Assembly (NCBI GenBank): GCA_007844125.1 | Contig: CM017573.1 | Location: 12,389,987 to 12,453,986 of the forward strand | Source of the DNA: Sinonovacula constricta | Taxonomy: Eukaryota > Mollusca > Bivalvia > Cardiida > Solecurtidae | Direction: 5' to 3' | Length of the DNA: 64,000 nucleotides | Made by a program: the position numbers and the translations under genes | The notes under the pieces: generated by a model | What the model saw: only the letters and a program-made list of their open reading frames with translations | Told to the model about the DNA's origin: nothing | The model's database searches: none | Shown here: positions 11,302 through 24,143 of the stretch, piece by piece | Numbering within the stretch: the stretch's first letter is position 1 | Layout of the letters: every line of letters starts with the position of its first letter

Positions 11302-12309
11302 TGAAAATATAATATCCACATAGTATCTAGAATAGAGGGGCATATCATTTACATTAGAAGAACTACACAAACGTGGTGATAGTAAAATACGTTATTTTTA
11401 ATTAAGCAAAACAATACCAGGGAATAAGTGTAACTTGTTGTAGAACTTGTTTAAAAAAGATTTAAAACCAAAACCTGTTCTTTTTTTTTTCATGTGAATG
11501 CTAGTGGCTAGTGTACATGGTGTATGCACGACAACAACGAGGCTACTGAATCGGACAGGAAAAATGTGCAGTAAAGTACAGAAATATGCTTTTTAAAACG
11601 TATATCTCTTCTACCCTTATCACTAAAGAAGCACAGAAGAGATTTGTCTTTGTGTCATATGGGACGATTTTCTAGCCAACAAAATATAGACACTCTCTGG
11701 AAGCCCGCCGAACAAAGTGAACTTTTTCGAAACATTCATTTGATGCTACAAGAATTAGGAAAATGTTAGAAAAAGTCGTTTCTCACGAGTTTCTAGCAAA
11801 CAAGCTCAGAGATTAAAGAAGACGCCATTGAAATGAAATGTATGGTACAGACGATAGAAAAAAAAGAACAACAACAATAATTTCTATAATTCATTTTTTA
11901 GTTAAATATTATAACCTCATATAGTTTTATATTTCTTTTCACCTAATTGAATAATTAACTAATCATATCCTATTTACGTTAAACTTCATCATATTCGGCG
12001 CCGTATGATCTATTAAGTAATTAAATGTCTGAGTGCCATGACACCAAACAAAAGCCTTTTTTTCTGAAAAATATATTGATCACTTTCTTCTACTTATTTA
12101 AACTGCTGTTTAAAAATGGGTGAACAAAATAATTATAGAATATCAGGGCGTTAATTCAGGTAGATATATGTATAATAACACTAGATTACTTTACTATTTG
12201 ATGTTTTACTAAAAAATTGAAAGATACCGGGTATATTAATATTAATCAATAAAATCGTTTGTACCTTCACTAATGAAGTTATTTAAATGTTCTCAGGAGT
12301 GTAAAAACA
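11302..12309. other. Anonymous AT-rich DNA
   Basis: No supportable gene or repeat is seen. Confidence 0.4.
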
Positions 12310-13740
12310 TATTGAATTTTGTTGTGTTGTATCTACAGCGTGGCCGTCGTAAAGGCGATCCTTTATCCCGATATTTATTCTTTTTTTGTGTGCAGAGGTG
12401 CTGACTATCATGTCAGGAATAACCATAATATTACAGGTGTAAACATTTCAAAATCCGAAATTAAAATCTCACAATTTGCTGATAATAGCACTTTCAATCT
12501 TGATGGCTCTGAAAAACTTTTTCTGAACTCATTTGAAACTTTAAAACTGTATGCTGACATTTCTGGCTTTTGCATCTTGACAATACAAAGGTTTATAGAT
12601 AGGAACGTTTAAAACTACTGATTATAAACTATTAACTCTTTATAACCTAAGTGGGGCACACAATTCACTTTTCTGATGACCTTAACACAATTACTAAACT
12701 AAACTTTGAACAAACGATAAAAGAAATAGAACAATTATTCTCCTTATGATAAAAATGCTCACTCCTTATATGGAAATCGTTGTCATAAAAATATAGCATT
12801 GCCGAAAACAGTAGACCTCATGTCACCTTTACCTAACCATGAAATAAAAATAAAATACAATGATGTATGTTCGTTAAATTCCTTTGGGATGGGAAACCGA
12901 CTAAAATAAACGGTGACGTTACATAGAAAGATAATGAAGCTGGAGCTTAAGAATGCTAAACCTGGATCAGTTCATAGTTCCATTAAAAAGTACATGGATA
13001 AGAAACCTGATTATAGGGTCTTATAGACAGTTTAAAGTAATATCGCGTTTTAACGGGACTTTGTTCAAATATCAAAAGTTAGTTCCAGGAATGATCAAAC
13101 AAACATAAAAGATAGGTGACATATTAGACCCCTTTTGTGAATAAGTAATTACCTGACATTACAAATTTGAAAGTTCAGTGGTCCCAAATAGCAATTATGA
13201 GTTTTCAAATAAATAATATTCTTACAGAAGATGACTTGTCTGTTTCTTATAAAGATATCATAGAAATGCATGGTAATGTTACACATTTTCTAGAATATAC
13301 AGACCATCTCATAGCCATCAAAACTAACTTAAAATGAATATGGTTTCATAATAAAATTACCCATACACATATACCATTTATAATTGTAATCTTAATACAA
13401 AAAAACGAAATATATATGATCGACTTGTACAAAACAATACTCGCAATCCAATTTCAACAGTAAATTGAATACTAGAACTAAGCACCGAGAAAGACATACA
13501 ATACATAGTCAAACTTTATAAGATGCCTTTTATATGGTCCAAAGAAAATCAGCTATCGTGGTTTCAATCAAGAGTATGCCACCAAATTCTAGATACTAAT
13601 TACCAACTGGGAAAACGAATCTAGTCATTAACAGTTTATGTTCCTACTGCACAGAAGAGAAAGGAACACTTTTACAGAGTCTTATCAACGATTGCATCAA
13701 CAACAATTGTACATAAAAGTAGATACATACCCCAAACCCA
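12310..13740 (+). pseudogene. L1/Tx1-like LINE, 3' half of ORF2 (relic)
   Basis: This is a reverse-transcriptase relic that begins within the RT palm. Reading across frames, KGDPLSRYLF (RT motif with the usual GDPLSP) is followed by RNNHNITGVN, SEIKISQFADN and LDGSEK. The catalytic ADD box is therefore present as ADN, so one Asp is lost. Downstream the typical C-terminal region of this clade can be followed through many stops: KFLWDGKPTKINGDVT near 12867, LTEDDLSVSYKDIIEMHGN near 13222, and the CxxC knuckle SLCSYCTEEKGTLLQ near 13630. There is no 5' part, so it was probably 5'-truncated at insertion. It is related to, but not the same family as, the minus-strand element at 56.3-60.0 kb. Confidence 0.8.
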
Positions 13741-14084
13741 GTTGTGATAGAAAACTGAATGAATTGTCACGTGACAATATTTCAAAGATTATTAATAATT
13801 TAACTGTGATTTGTTGTTTTGTGATCGATGCAGTTTTAGACAGTATTTTTTCCACAGGAAGCCAGAAACCGGAGTGTTAAAATTTCGAAACTAAAGTGAT
13901 CAAATTGGATTTCCAACATTATGCAGACACCCCTATTATAAGGAATTATGTACTATCATTGTTATAAGCGTGTGTGCTGGATTACTAGCAATAGGAATAC
14001 AGTAAACTAGTCAAAATGTTAGACTGAGACTAATTTTGTGGAGTTCTTCTGATAGAAAGCGTGCTTATCTCTCTCCCAAATAGC

Positions 14085-14312
14085 ATTTGGACATTATCTT
14101 TAATCACTTTACTACTTTCTTTCTATTACGTCATAGTTTTGACAATTTGATAGTTAAAACTAGTATTGCTTGTTTGCATTTGAGAAACCTCTCAAGAACT
14201 GCTACGTTAGAGCTCAGTAAAACAGGTTTAGGCACTACAGTTCGTCCCTTTTGCAGACTGACCGTTCTAAACTGTTGAGTTTGCTCTTATTGTTTAATGA
14301 CTCAACATAGTT
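14085..14312 (+). repeat. R1 dispersed repeat, copy f
   Basis: A plus-orientation R1 copy: TTGTTTGCATTTGAGAAACC, GTTAGAGCTCAGTAAAAC, AGGTTTAGGCACTACAGTTCG, GCAGACTGACCGTTC and TTGTTTAATGACTCAAC. It runs straight into the 40-bp tandem array. Confidence 0.7.
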
Positions 14313-14551
14313 CATGATGAATTGAATAACTAAACATCATTAATCGATGTTAATGATGAATTGAATAACTAAAACACCATCAATCATTGGCCATGATGAA
14401 TTGAATAAATAAAACATCCTCAATCAATGGTCATGATGGATTGAATAAACAAAACATCATCAATCAATGGTCATAATAAATTGAATAAATAAAACATCCC
14501 CAATCAATGGTCATGATGGATTGAATAAACAAAACGTCATCAATCAATGGT
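14313..14551 (+). repeat. 40-bp tandem array, six units
   Basis: Six head-to-tail units of 40 bp (one 39) start at about 14313, 14352, 14392, 14432, 14472 and 14512. The core is CATGATGRATTGAATAAAYA, then AAACATCMYCAATCAATGGT. Units 3 and 5 share AATAAATAAAACATCC, while units 4 and 6 share GGATTGAATAAACAAAAC. The later part is therefore built of 80-bp dimers. Confidence 0.93.
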
Positions 14552-17500
14552 CGCATATAACTATAGGTAAATGAGGCTCGTGTTGTTTGTGATTGGTATA
14601 ATAGGTTAAAAGTAAATATAACATACCAAGTTGTAGTTCCGCTCTAGCCATTTTCTTACTTGTGACATGATGGAAATTAGGAATGCACCAAGTCTTTCAG
14701 AGGTAACTGTAAAAAAGCATTATGCCCAATTTGTGATTAAATCATTTTCATGGAAGGGTATGTACTCAAATACGCTGAAAACCGTTGGCTGTATTCAAAT
14801 ACAACTCAGTATAATAGTCAATAGCAAAATGTAAGGGAAAACTATCGAATGCTCATAAAAATCAATGTGTTAAAATATTGGATGTTTGCTTAATTGTCAT
14901 TTGTCAGATTTGTAACATCTAAACTATTTGTAATTAATCTTTAATATGGCCAGGGACGTTCAAAGTATGTGGCCTTTGTTTTCCGCTTTGGTCATGCATA
15001 TAACACAAACAAATTACAAACGAAAATGCTTTTTTATCCAAGTAGGAAATGTTATTTGACGTCACTATTAAACAACACCGTCAAACGTTGTATGAGAACC
15101 CGCCGATATACAAACAACACCGATATCACCCTCTTTGGTTTTAATGTGGTTACGTATCCAAAACGTATCCTGGAACATTTTATAAATGAACCCTAACCCG
15201 GATATTTGTTAGGTCCGTTATTTAAAAGGGAAACTATAGTTAAACAGGATTCTTTATTAAACAGTTTTGTATTCAATAAACTGCATTAAAGGCAGCACAT
15301 AATCTGTTCATGCAATAGGTACGGGAAGCCCACAGTTAAATTCTGGACTTCTACATACATGCACCAACGTGATAGTGGTATAGCTGCCTTGCTAACGTTG
15401 ACGCGAATATAACAGTAGCTCTGTGGCTGGTTGGCCCGATGTCAGGCTAATTTGACTGGGTATGGTATCAGCTAATTGTTTCCCGCATGTTATACGCAAA
15501 GAAGACAGCACAATATGTGTTTTAAGTGGCCCTCCCGGTGCATGGCCCCACCAAGAATTCCAAAATATACATAATATATGTTAATATTGACCCTGAAAAC
15601 TTCAGTTATTCCATGGCCAAGATAGCTTTTAAACAATAAATTTCTTAATTTTACATATTTTTGTGAATGCGTTTTATTTGCTCGCATAGAATTTACCGAG
15701 AAAGTGAATTGTCAACATTTACATGTAACTTCACTATAAAGTTAAAGTCACAATAAGTACACCTATAGTTATTCATTAGGGCATCTATCTTGAAGTGTTA
15801 AAAGGTCTCATGCGAACAAATATACATCCCCTTTGTACGATATGTTATTTAACTATTTCAATTTATTTAGTATATTGCAACAGGTAAAAGTATCAATAAA
15901 ACGAAGCTGTATGAATAAACAAATATGTCAAGTTTTCACTAATTATAAGGACAAGTTTTGCTCTCCATAATAGATTGCTTCAATCAATGACCAGCTATTA
16001 AATTCAATGTAAAATTCCAAAAGTGAGGTATTAATATTTATAAAAGAAAAACGTCGTTTCTTAAAAAAATCTAGTCAGTGTGCCGTACACTATGTTTCCA
16101 AAATCTATTTTGCGATAAGAGAAGAGGGAGAGTTTTGATAATGAGAGGCTAGCACCAAACCATTCAACCAGATGCTACACCAAACGTCCATAGTAATTGT
16201 TCAATTCAGTTTAATTTGTCGAAAATGTCGACTGCACATTTAAAGGGACAATTAATGTATTTTTGTACAGTCAAACTTCGAATATTCGAAGTCGTTGGAG
16301 TCGCTGATTTACTTCCAACATTTGTTGGAATGGTCTAAATTGCATTCACATACTCACAATTTTCCGACTAGGGGTCCACCTTTTTGAATTACGTAATTAT
16401 GTGCGGTAATGTGCAAGGAGCAATGTATATATCATAACACTTTTAACAGAAAAGTTATTTGCTTAAAAAGACATAAATAATAGAATAACTGGCATGTATT
16501 TTTTTTATCTTTTCATAATAAAAATCAAAATATATGCGTGTATGTATAAAGCAATGTCGAATATACGTGAGCATGTTATCATCACTAACACACTGCAGCA
16601 TACATTACGTATTTGTTACACGCACATAGTGATTAATCGCGTATTGTTACATTGTAGTTGATCCGGATGTCCTCCAAGTGCTGGGCCCTTCTCTATACTA
16701 CTCAGCTAAAATTTCACCCGCTATGCCTACCATTTCCTATTTAAGATGACGATGCTATCGGTCAGCATTTATACCTACCGACCCTAACATGTTACAATGC
16801 CGCAGTGAGACAAAGTGAATACAATAAATTGGATTGTCACTCTGCTTAAATGATTGCACATCGTAACTTATTATTAAACTAATCAACAAATCATATGCAG
16901 TTAACAACTTCATCCTAATAACGGAGCCAAACATCGATGTTACTGGAGCAACGTCCCTTCGCAATTTGACTAGTGACATAGCACAATGGCCAGTTTGTCG
17001 TTTGCGCGATCGGGCTTTGGAAAAGATATCAAGAGATTGCATTTAAACTGTTCATTGGGGAGTTAAGTTGACTTCGAATAAAAGCGAAACGTTAATTAAT
17101 ACAAATGAATAATCGGTATTTCACATTCAATCATAAAGGGAAAAATCGGGACCGACCAACGACTTCGAATGCATGGGCTTCGGACAAACCGAGTTTAAAA
17201 AGCCGAGGTTCGAGTGCCGTTAACTTATATAGATTATTATTATGCATACCAGTTCTTTGTTGGGGGGAACGGAAATAATATGGCATTTCGCTCTGGTTAT
17301 CAGCAGATGTGCATGTAGTCATTTGTATACAGTACAATACAGTATTTATAAAGTGTTAGCATGTTCACAATGTATTCTTCTTTAAAATATGTGTTAAAAT
17401 TGTCTTTGAAATTGCATATTGTACACGATTTGATAACTTTGTCAGTCCGATTGTACTACACATAGTCATTGATTGGTTGAACCTAATGTTACAAGTTCGA

Positions 17501-18200
17501 CACATGATAAGTTACATACTGTACATAGGCAGCTTAAGTGAATGCATGTTTATGTGTCGCATGAATGGAGATATAAGAATCATTGACAAAAATATTTATA
17601 TCTGCAATACAATGCTGTTTTGCCTTCATATAATACGCACGCTTTAAGCTTGAAGCAAACTAAAAAATACTTCAGGTCTATTTTCAAACAAGCAATCAGG
17701 ACGATTGACCATAGGTTCGACAGCATACGGAAAAGTATCAGGTTAAAGTTTCCACCTTTGAAGTTTATACGAAACACTTACCTCCAAGCAATAAAGAACC
17801 GAGATCAAGAACCTGCAAAAGATTCAGAAGGATCATCAATAATAATAATATAAATAATATAAGGTAGAGACTGACAGCAATATTTAAATCATTGTAGAAG
17901 CTATTCAACTGAGTAAAAAGTGATAATTTGAAGTGCGTTCATATCATGAACACGCCCGTATTATGAACACGTCCATAACATGAACAATTAATAAGATCAT
18001 TATATGATGTACCATATTCCGATACAATGTATTCATGCTAGTTAACAAGACCAGGACAAAGCATGTATGAAGAGGTTTTAAATCGATATTGTCTATAAAA
18101 GTGATGTCACACTGTAAAAGCCTGATATTATGTCACATGAAGACACATTTTCAGATGCACGATTGACTATTGGTTGATTCCTAAACTAGAGCATTCTGAA
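14552..18200. other. Anonymous AT-rich DNA, 3.6 kb
   Basis: No gene could be supported. There is an 18-bp perfect palindrome at 16275-16292 (ACTTCGAATATTCGAAGT). An open frame at 17620-17853, rich in Lys and Arg, has no recognisable motif or splice context. Confidence 0.4.
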
Positions 18201-18262
18201 ATCCTTTATCATTCCTTGTATGATTAAGACGAAGAAGAAGTTGAATTCTTCTACGAAACGCA

Positions 18263-18620
18263 ATGAAACAATTGAAGTCACAGGACATTAAAGTTGTAAT
18301 GGGAGACTTCAATTCAAAGGTCGGGAGTGAAAGAACAAAAAATAATGTAGGACCATTTAGAATAGGAGAGAAAAATGAAAGGAGAGACAGACTCATTGAA
18401 TTTTGCAAGAAAAACAATCTTATAGTATTGAACACCTGGTTCAGAAACCATCCAAGAAGATGTTGGGCATTGAAAAGCCCAGGAGATAGAACTCGAAATC
18501 AGATCGACTTTATACTAATTTAGGAACGCTTTCGAAACTCGATAACATCATGCAAAGCCATGCCTGGAGCGGATTGTGGCAGTGACCATGTGTCTGTGGT
18601 TGGTACAATGAAGCTTAAGT
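18263..18620 (+). pseudogene. RTE-like LINE endonuclease domain (partial)
   Basis: The frame from 18263 gives VVMGDFNSKVG, the metal-binding GDFN motif of AP endonucleases, then ERRDRLIEFCKKNNLIVLNTWF and GDRTRNQIDFILI. After a TAG at 18521-18523 the same frame continues with a PGADCGSDH motif, in which the terminal catalytic His is kept. The N-terminal third of the endonuclease is absent. The domain would nick target DNA for target-primed reverse transcription. One stop and a lost 5' end make it inactive. Confidence 0.85.
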
Positions 18621-20735
18621 TATAACGGCTAAGGAGAGCAAAAACAACTCCAAAGCTACAAATCAACATATTAGAAAGCGAGGAAATGATGAATAAGTAT
18701 AGCATGATGTCAAAAACAAATTCAATGCACTAGATAAATTGACAACGGCAAAAGAAAGGTGGCGGATGATAAATAATAGAACGCTAGAATCTGCAAAAGA
18801 ACACGTTCCTGTTACAAAACGAAAGGAAGACAAACAAGATGACCCCAGAAATTTTAGGCCAAATGGAAGAGAAAAAAAGCAAAAGCAGACACACAGAAAT
18901 ATAGACAAATAGACAAACAAGTGAAAAAGTGGTGCAATGAAGCAAAGGAACATTGGATTAACACACAGTGTGAGGAAATTGAAGCCACCACCGGAATAAA
19001 TAGCAAAACTATGCACCAAAAGATAAAATAGGTCACAGGGAAAAAATGTTAGCAACAACATGGTGCCTACGATCAAGAGATGGAGACATACTTATGGAAA
19101 AGGAGGACATCCTCAACATGTGGTCAGAATACATCACAGAGTTGTATCAGGATGACAGAGGCCCACCACCTATCATCAGTAATGAATAGGAAGGCCCCCA
19201 ATATTCCTAAAGGGAAGTTCAAAAGACCCTCAAAAAGATGAAAAAGGGCCAGGCCGCAGGACCCGATGACATTCCATCCGAAATGCTACCCGCTCTAGGC
19301 GAGTTTGGAATCAAAGAAATAACAAAACTTCTCAACACTATCCATGCTACAGGTGAAATTCCAACAGACCTCAAGAAGTCAGTGTACAATGCACTACCCC
19401 CCAAAAAACAGGCACAGTTTAATGCCATCAGCACCGCACAATAAGTCTTATGAGCCACCTCACAAAAGTCATGTTACGAATGCTGATAAACAGGATGAGA
19501 AATAAAATCCTAGCTGAGATATCTGAAACCCAATTTGGATTTATGGCAGATAAAGGTACCATCTTTGCCCTGAGGACCCTCATGGAAAGGACGATTGAGG
19601 TACAAAAGGACTTGTACCTCTGCTTCATTGACTATTCAAAGGCATTTGACAAAGTAAGACATTCCGATCTGTTCGACATTTTACTAAGACAGAGCTGTGA
19701 TGGAAACGATCTTAGAGTGATCAGAAACTTGTTCTGGGGACAAGAAGATGCAAAAGGAGTTGATAATGACTGCAGTGAGTACAGGTTGAGTTTTAGGCGA
19801 GTGAGGCAGGGCTGCGTTTTATCTCAAGACATCTTCAATATCTACAGCGAAATGATTTTACGGAACATAGAGCAGCATGAAGGTGTCAAAGTAAACAATC
19901 TAAGATATGCGGATGATACAGTGCTAATTGCTGACTCGGAGGAAAAACTACAAAATATCCTTACAACAGTCACAATCGAAAGTGAAAACAAAGGACTGCA
20001 ACTGAATACAAAAAAGACTGAGTGCATGGTAATCTCAAGACAGTCAGACATGCCTGTATGTAACATTTTATGCAAAAGGGAAAGAATAAAACAAGTTTGC
20101 ACCTTTAAATATTTAGGTTTCACAAAAAGCTCCAGACGCCAGATGCGACACAGAAATTCAAAAATGAATCACTTTGTCTAATAAGACTATATGACACAGT
20201 CCTATGAGCATTGCAACATATACCAAACTCACCAAGATGAAGCCCATCTTTACAAACAGAAATATAAGACTCAGCATCAAAAGACTCTGAAAGCCTACAT
20301 ATGGTTCATCCTTCTGTACGGATGCGAATGCTGGACGCTGACAAAAGACTTCGAAAGAAGACTTGATGCAGCAAAAATGTGGTATATCGAAGAATTATGA
20401 GAATATCATGGACTGAAAAGAAGTCACACGAAGAAGTAATGGAAATGGCCGTTTTCAAAAGATCCCTACTCAGAACCATCAGAAAAAGACAACTTCAATT
20501 TTGTGGGCACATAAACAGAGCTGATAGAATAGAAAAGCAAATACTGTGTTGAAAGATTTGTGGTAACAAAAGCAGAGGAAGACAACGGACAAAATACACA
20601 GACAGTCTGAATAGCTACGCAACGAGGAAAGAAGCCCCCAACAATGAACTCATCAGGAGGATTGACAACAGAGAGGAATGAAAGACCATGATCGCCGATG
20701 TCTGCAGCACACCTGACACATGAAGAAGAAGTATG
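18621..20735 (+). pseudogene. RTE-like LINE reverse transcriptase and C-terminal region
   Basis: The linker (18621-19230) is broken by stops but readable, for example VKKWCNEAKEHWINTQCEE near 18921. RT begins with KKGQAAGPDDIPSEML at 19238. The longest intact stretch, 19450-20181 (243 residues), carries LCFIDYSKAFDKVRH (motif A), RRVRQGCVLSQDIFN (motif B; the usual SP is SQ here) and LRYADDTVLIADS (the catalytic YADD). A frameshift precedes 20191. The C-terminal part holds LLYGCECWTLTKDFERRLD and GHINRADRIEKQILC, followed by GRQR-type basic residues. Its role was reverse transcription of its own RNA. At least four frameshifts or stops make it a pseudogene, although the YADD core is intact. 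Confidence 0.9.
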
Positions 20736-22059
20736 ATTATGGTATGCCGCTGCAATGTGATGTTTACATATAAACCGTGCCATCTATCAATTCGACGTAA
20801 TTATATTCCCGGAAAACAATGAATAAGGTACAAGACAGTTCTCAACAAGAATATTTTACATTACATTGACCGAACCAATAAAAAATTACCCATAACTGAC
20901 GTCATCTTTACGCCAAATCAACTGATAAGCGCCGTTTGATTTATCAAAATCATATTATAGATTATGTTGAAATGTAATTAAACAATGTATTATATAATGC
21001 AAAAATAATACAACTACAAAAACAAACATGTAGTAAATGTCCGTAGCATATTTAGTAGAGTTGTGGACTACAATTTAAGAACTAACTTCGTGCTTTCACA
21101 TTATAAATACCAATTTGTGGACTCATCAAAAGTTACACACTGGTGTTTGATATAAGTCACTGACACTTATCGAGGACATATCAATGCTATTAAGCAATTA
21201 AGTTATTTCATAGTTCGTGGTTATGTCCATGTTGGAGATAATGAAACAAAGTACGATAAAATATCTTCTATCACCATTGCTGGTATACTAAACTAGTGCG
21301 CGCATGCAAGTAATGTAGTCGATATGATGATTTATATTAATGCAAAGTTGATTCATAATGTGTCTCCTTATTATGTTAATCAATTGTAAAAAATAATTAC
21401 AATGTTACAAGTAGAACAGTATTAATCATCATAACTTGACTTGTTCGAATTTATCATGATCTCAAAAGTAAAAAACGGTATGTAAGTCAAAATACAAACA
21501 CCTTACTGGGTGTATGCGCAATACACTGACACCCTCTACCTTTAGTTTATTTTCTCGTTTGTGTGTGTACACGTTCTTAACATTTTTCCTTTTTTGTCAG
21601 TTAATGATAGACGTTAAATGCTGAGCATATCAAAAACATTTTGACTATTGACTTAAATGAGTGGCAATATTAAGATATTTTTTTTATTGATACGCTTTAA
21701 TCATTAAGTTAAGCATGGAGCCCTGCAAAACCAACACGGTCCCTTGAAGACCTAGGATAGAATTCATAGTTAAAAATTGATTATTTAAGACATTTCCTTA
21801 TAAGAATATGATAAAACAAATGACCGGTATTGTAATGCTAAAAGGCATTTGATGTCAAATTAAACCGTCATACGGCAAACAAGACAAATAGCCTACAGAA
21901 TAACTACGTCTTGAATAATATGTCGCTGCGTGTAGTACGTCCTGAACGGGTTGAAACTATGGACTTGATCAGGAGAAGGCAATCGGAGAACATAGTGAAT
22001 CATTATAATGGTTAAATTATATGTGTATACATTTGTACCATTCAAGTCAGAATATAAGA
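20736..22059. other. Anonymous AT-rich DNA
   Basis: No gene or clear repeat is seen. The long minus-strand frame at 21893-22432 crosses R1 copy d and has no domain. Confidence 0.4.
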
Positions 22060-22260
22060 TAATTCGTTTGACGTATACCAAAATTTTAAAGGACAAATGT
22101 ATCCACATGCACATCAAATGTAAAAGTAAGACCGAATCTGTGGTGGGTAATTTAACTAAAAGAGCAAACCCAACAGTTGCCACCTTAGAACGGCCAGTCA
22201 GCAATAGGGACCGACTAAACTTTAACATGTTAAGATAATACCAAAGTGTTAGATCAAACT
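22060..22260 (-). repeat. R1 dispersed repeat, copy d
   Basis: A minus-orientation R1 copy: AATGTATCCACATGCACAT, AAAGTAAGACCGAATCTGTGG, TAAAAGAGCAAACCCAACAG, GAACGGCCAGTCAGCAATAG and GGACCGACTAAAC. The CAGTC...CGACT pair lies at about 22195-22218. Confidence 0.75.
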
Positions 22261-22884
22261 TAAAAAAAAATGTTGGCATTAAATTAATACAACGCCAGCT
22301 TTGTAACCTGTACATGAATGTTCCTTGCGTACCAGAATGCCAGTGTATGTCAACTTTACTCAATAGTGGCGCCATGTTTCCGTAATGTCCTGTAGTGGAT
22401 TTTTGTATGATTTCATCACAAATGACTGACACATTTTAACCATACGACAGCAGTGTACATTTTATGTTATCAGTCTGTGCATCTAGCTTAAACAAGGCAT
22501 GAATACTAATGTAATATGTTATGAAGACTTTAATAGCATACTATTGGAGTTAAATTCTGAATGTCGTTTTGCAGTTTATGAAGGAAATTCATAACACTAC
22601 TTTTTGTCGTGGTGGAAAAAATGTAACCTGTTAAGATCGTCTGCGTTAGCGTCAAGCAGTAAGATTGCTTTAACTGCAATGGATACAAGAAAGGAACGTA
22701 CATTAAAGGCGGTATCTAACAGTTCGCTAATAGTGGACACATACACTATCTCACCTTTGTTTCGGTGAATATTGGCATAATTGTTGAATAAACTCACACT
22801 TAAATAATGTAGAACACTACTTATAAGCTAATTTAAAGACATGGTTTGTCTTGAAGTAAATTTGTGTAATTGCTCTTTGAATGC

Positions 22885-23640
22885 AGCAACAACCGAACTA
22901 TCGCCTTGAGTAGTCACAGTAGTAAAATCATATTAAAGATCATAGCAAATCGGATGCGGAACAAGTTAAGTGGAGAAATAGCAGAGGAACAGGCTGGTTT
23001 TCCACCAGGGAAAGGAACTAAAGACCAAATACTCAACCTAAAAGTGATACTTGAGACGAACTGGGAGGTAGGAACAGATGTTTATCTCTGTTTCATCGAT
23101 TATAGACAAACAAAGAAGATGACACCAAAGATGTAAGACGACGTATTGCCATGGCAAATACAGCAATGATTGGGCTAACCAATATCTGGAAAGACAGATC
23201 CATTTCACAAAGCAAAAAAAAAAACGAATTCTGCAAGCATTGGTATTCGCAATAGCAACATACGGAGCAGAATGTTGGGACTTGAAGAAAGTCGACAGAG
23301 GGAACATTGCTGCTTGTGAATTGTGGTGCTACCGTAGACTTCTTCTGTAAGCTGGGTGGACAAACGTACAAACGAATAGATTCTAGAGAAGATTGAACCA
23401 TGCCGAAGACTGCTGGACAACATCAATGACATGAAATTGCTATTTTGGAGGCATATGGCCAGAACAGACGGCCTAACAAAATATACAAGAATGTCAGACA
23501 ACGTGAAGGACATCGCGGACATTAGCATTGTTGAGTTGCTCAGAATGGCGCAGAACCGGTGTCAATGGCGACCATTCGTGAAGAGTGCCACGGTTGGTCA
23601 GTAATGACCATTCCGTCAAAGAGAGAGAGAATTGCTCTTT
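22885..23640 (+). pseudogene. RTE-like LINE relic, RT core deleted
   Basis: This is a second member of the RTE-like group. RT runs from NRTIALSSHSSKIILKIIAN through NKLSGEIAEEQAGF to DVYLCFIDYR at about 23103, which is motif A. It then jumps at about 23100-23118 into C-terminal sequence in another frame (EDDTKDVRRRIAMANTAMIG, then VFAIATYGAECWDLKKVDRG). Motif B and YADD are missing, about 100-150 residues. The adenine-rich run at 23213-23223 adds a frameshift. The rest is a C-terminal region with stops, ending near 23640. The deletion removes the catalytic centre, so the copy is dead. Confidence 0.8.
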
Positions 23641-24130
23641 CTAGTTCTACTAACATTGACGAAGCAATATTGTAATCGCGAGTTGGATGCTATGCTTCAT
23701 ATGCAGCATACAAGACACCATTAACAAAATTCGTGGACTGTTTTCAGTTAACGATAATTAATTTTTGCTTGCTTAAAATGCTGTCTGACACCATGGTTAC
23801 AGTAAACTTTTGTTAATCGTTGTTAATCTATTTAATGAAAAAAATGCATATACTTGGAGTTCACTAGTATTTAGCAGCCCGTGCATTAAAAATGTATATT
23901 TTACAATAATTAACTGATCAAGTTGACGATTATCAAGAAAAAGACGCTAGAAATTATTATAATTGGTAGGTTTAAGGAGTTGTTAAACATTTACTTATCA
24001 AAAAAAAAAGAAAAAAAGAAAATGGTCGGAACTCGAAATAGCATATGTGCAGCAAGCGTGTACTTGTTTTTATTCTTGAAGATGTAACTATGTTGGTAAT
24101 ACTGAAAGTCTCACACCGCATTGAACTATA
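23641..24130. other. Anonymous AT-rich DNA
   Basis: Nothing recognisable is seen apart from an A-rich tract near 24000-24020. Confidence 0.4.
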
Positions 24131-24143
24131 TAATTCTGATTTA
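24131..24143. repeat. Target-site duplication of SINE copy 2, left
   Basis: TAATTCTGATTTA, matched exactly at 24435-24447. Confidence 0.9.

Larger units (their letters stand above)
18205..20735 (+). mobile_element. RTE-like LINE relic (EN-RT-C-terminal), 5'-truncated
   Basis: The element spans about 2.5 kb and begins inside the endonuclease. Order: AP endonuclease C-terminal part, linker, reverse transcriptase, C-terminal region. It ends in a GAAGAAGAAG-type 3' tail just after the final codons (20725-20735). The family resembles the 'craniofacial development protein 2-like / endonuclease-reverse transcriptase' sequences found in corals and molluscs, which I place in the RTE group from memory. 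Coding regions are described separately. Confidence 0.85.

Noticed and set aside
14313..14551. CRISPR-like array
   Set aside because: The repeats are directly tandem with no spacers.
17620..17853. 77-codon Lys/Arg-rich plus-strand frame
   Set aside because: No splice sites, no recognised motif, and it ends in an AT repeat.
18663..19076. 137-codon minus-strand hydrophobic protein
   Set aside because: It is the antisense shadow of the RTE-like LINE linker region.
20191..20230. R1-like ATTGCAACATATACC inside the RTE-like LINE
   Set aside because: The match to R1 is short and lies within readable LINE sequence, so it is probably chance.
21893..22432. 179-codon minus-strand protein
   Set aside because: It overlaps R1 copy d, has no motif, and its composition follows local AT-rich DNA.
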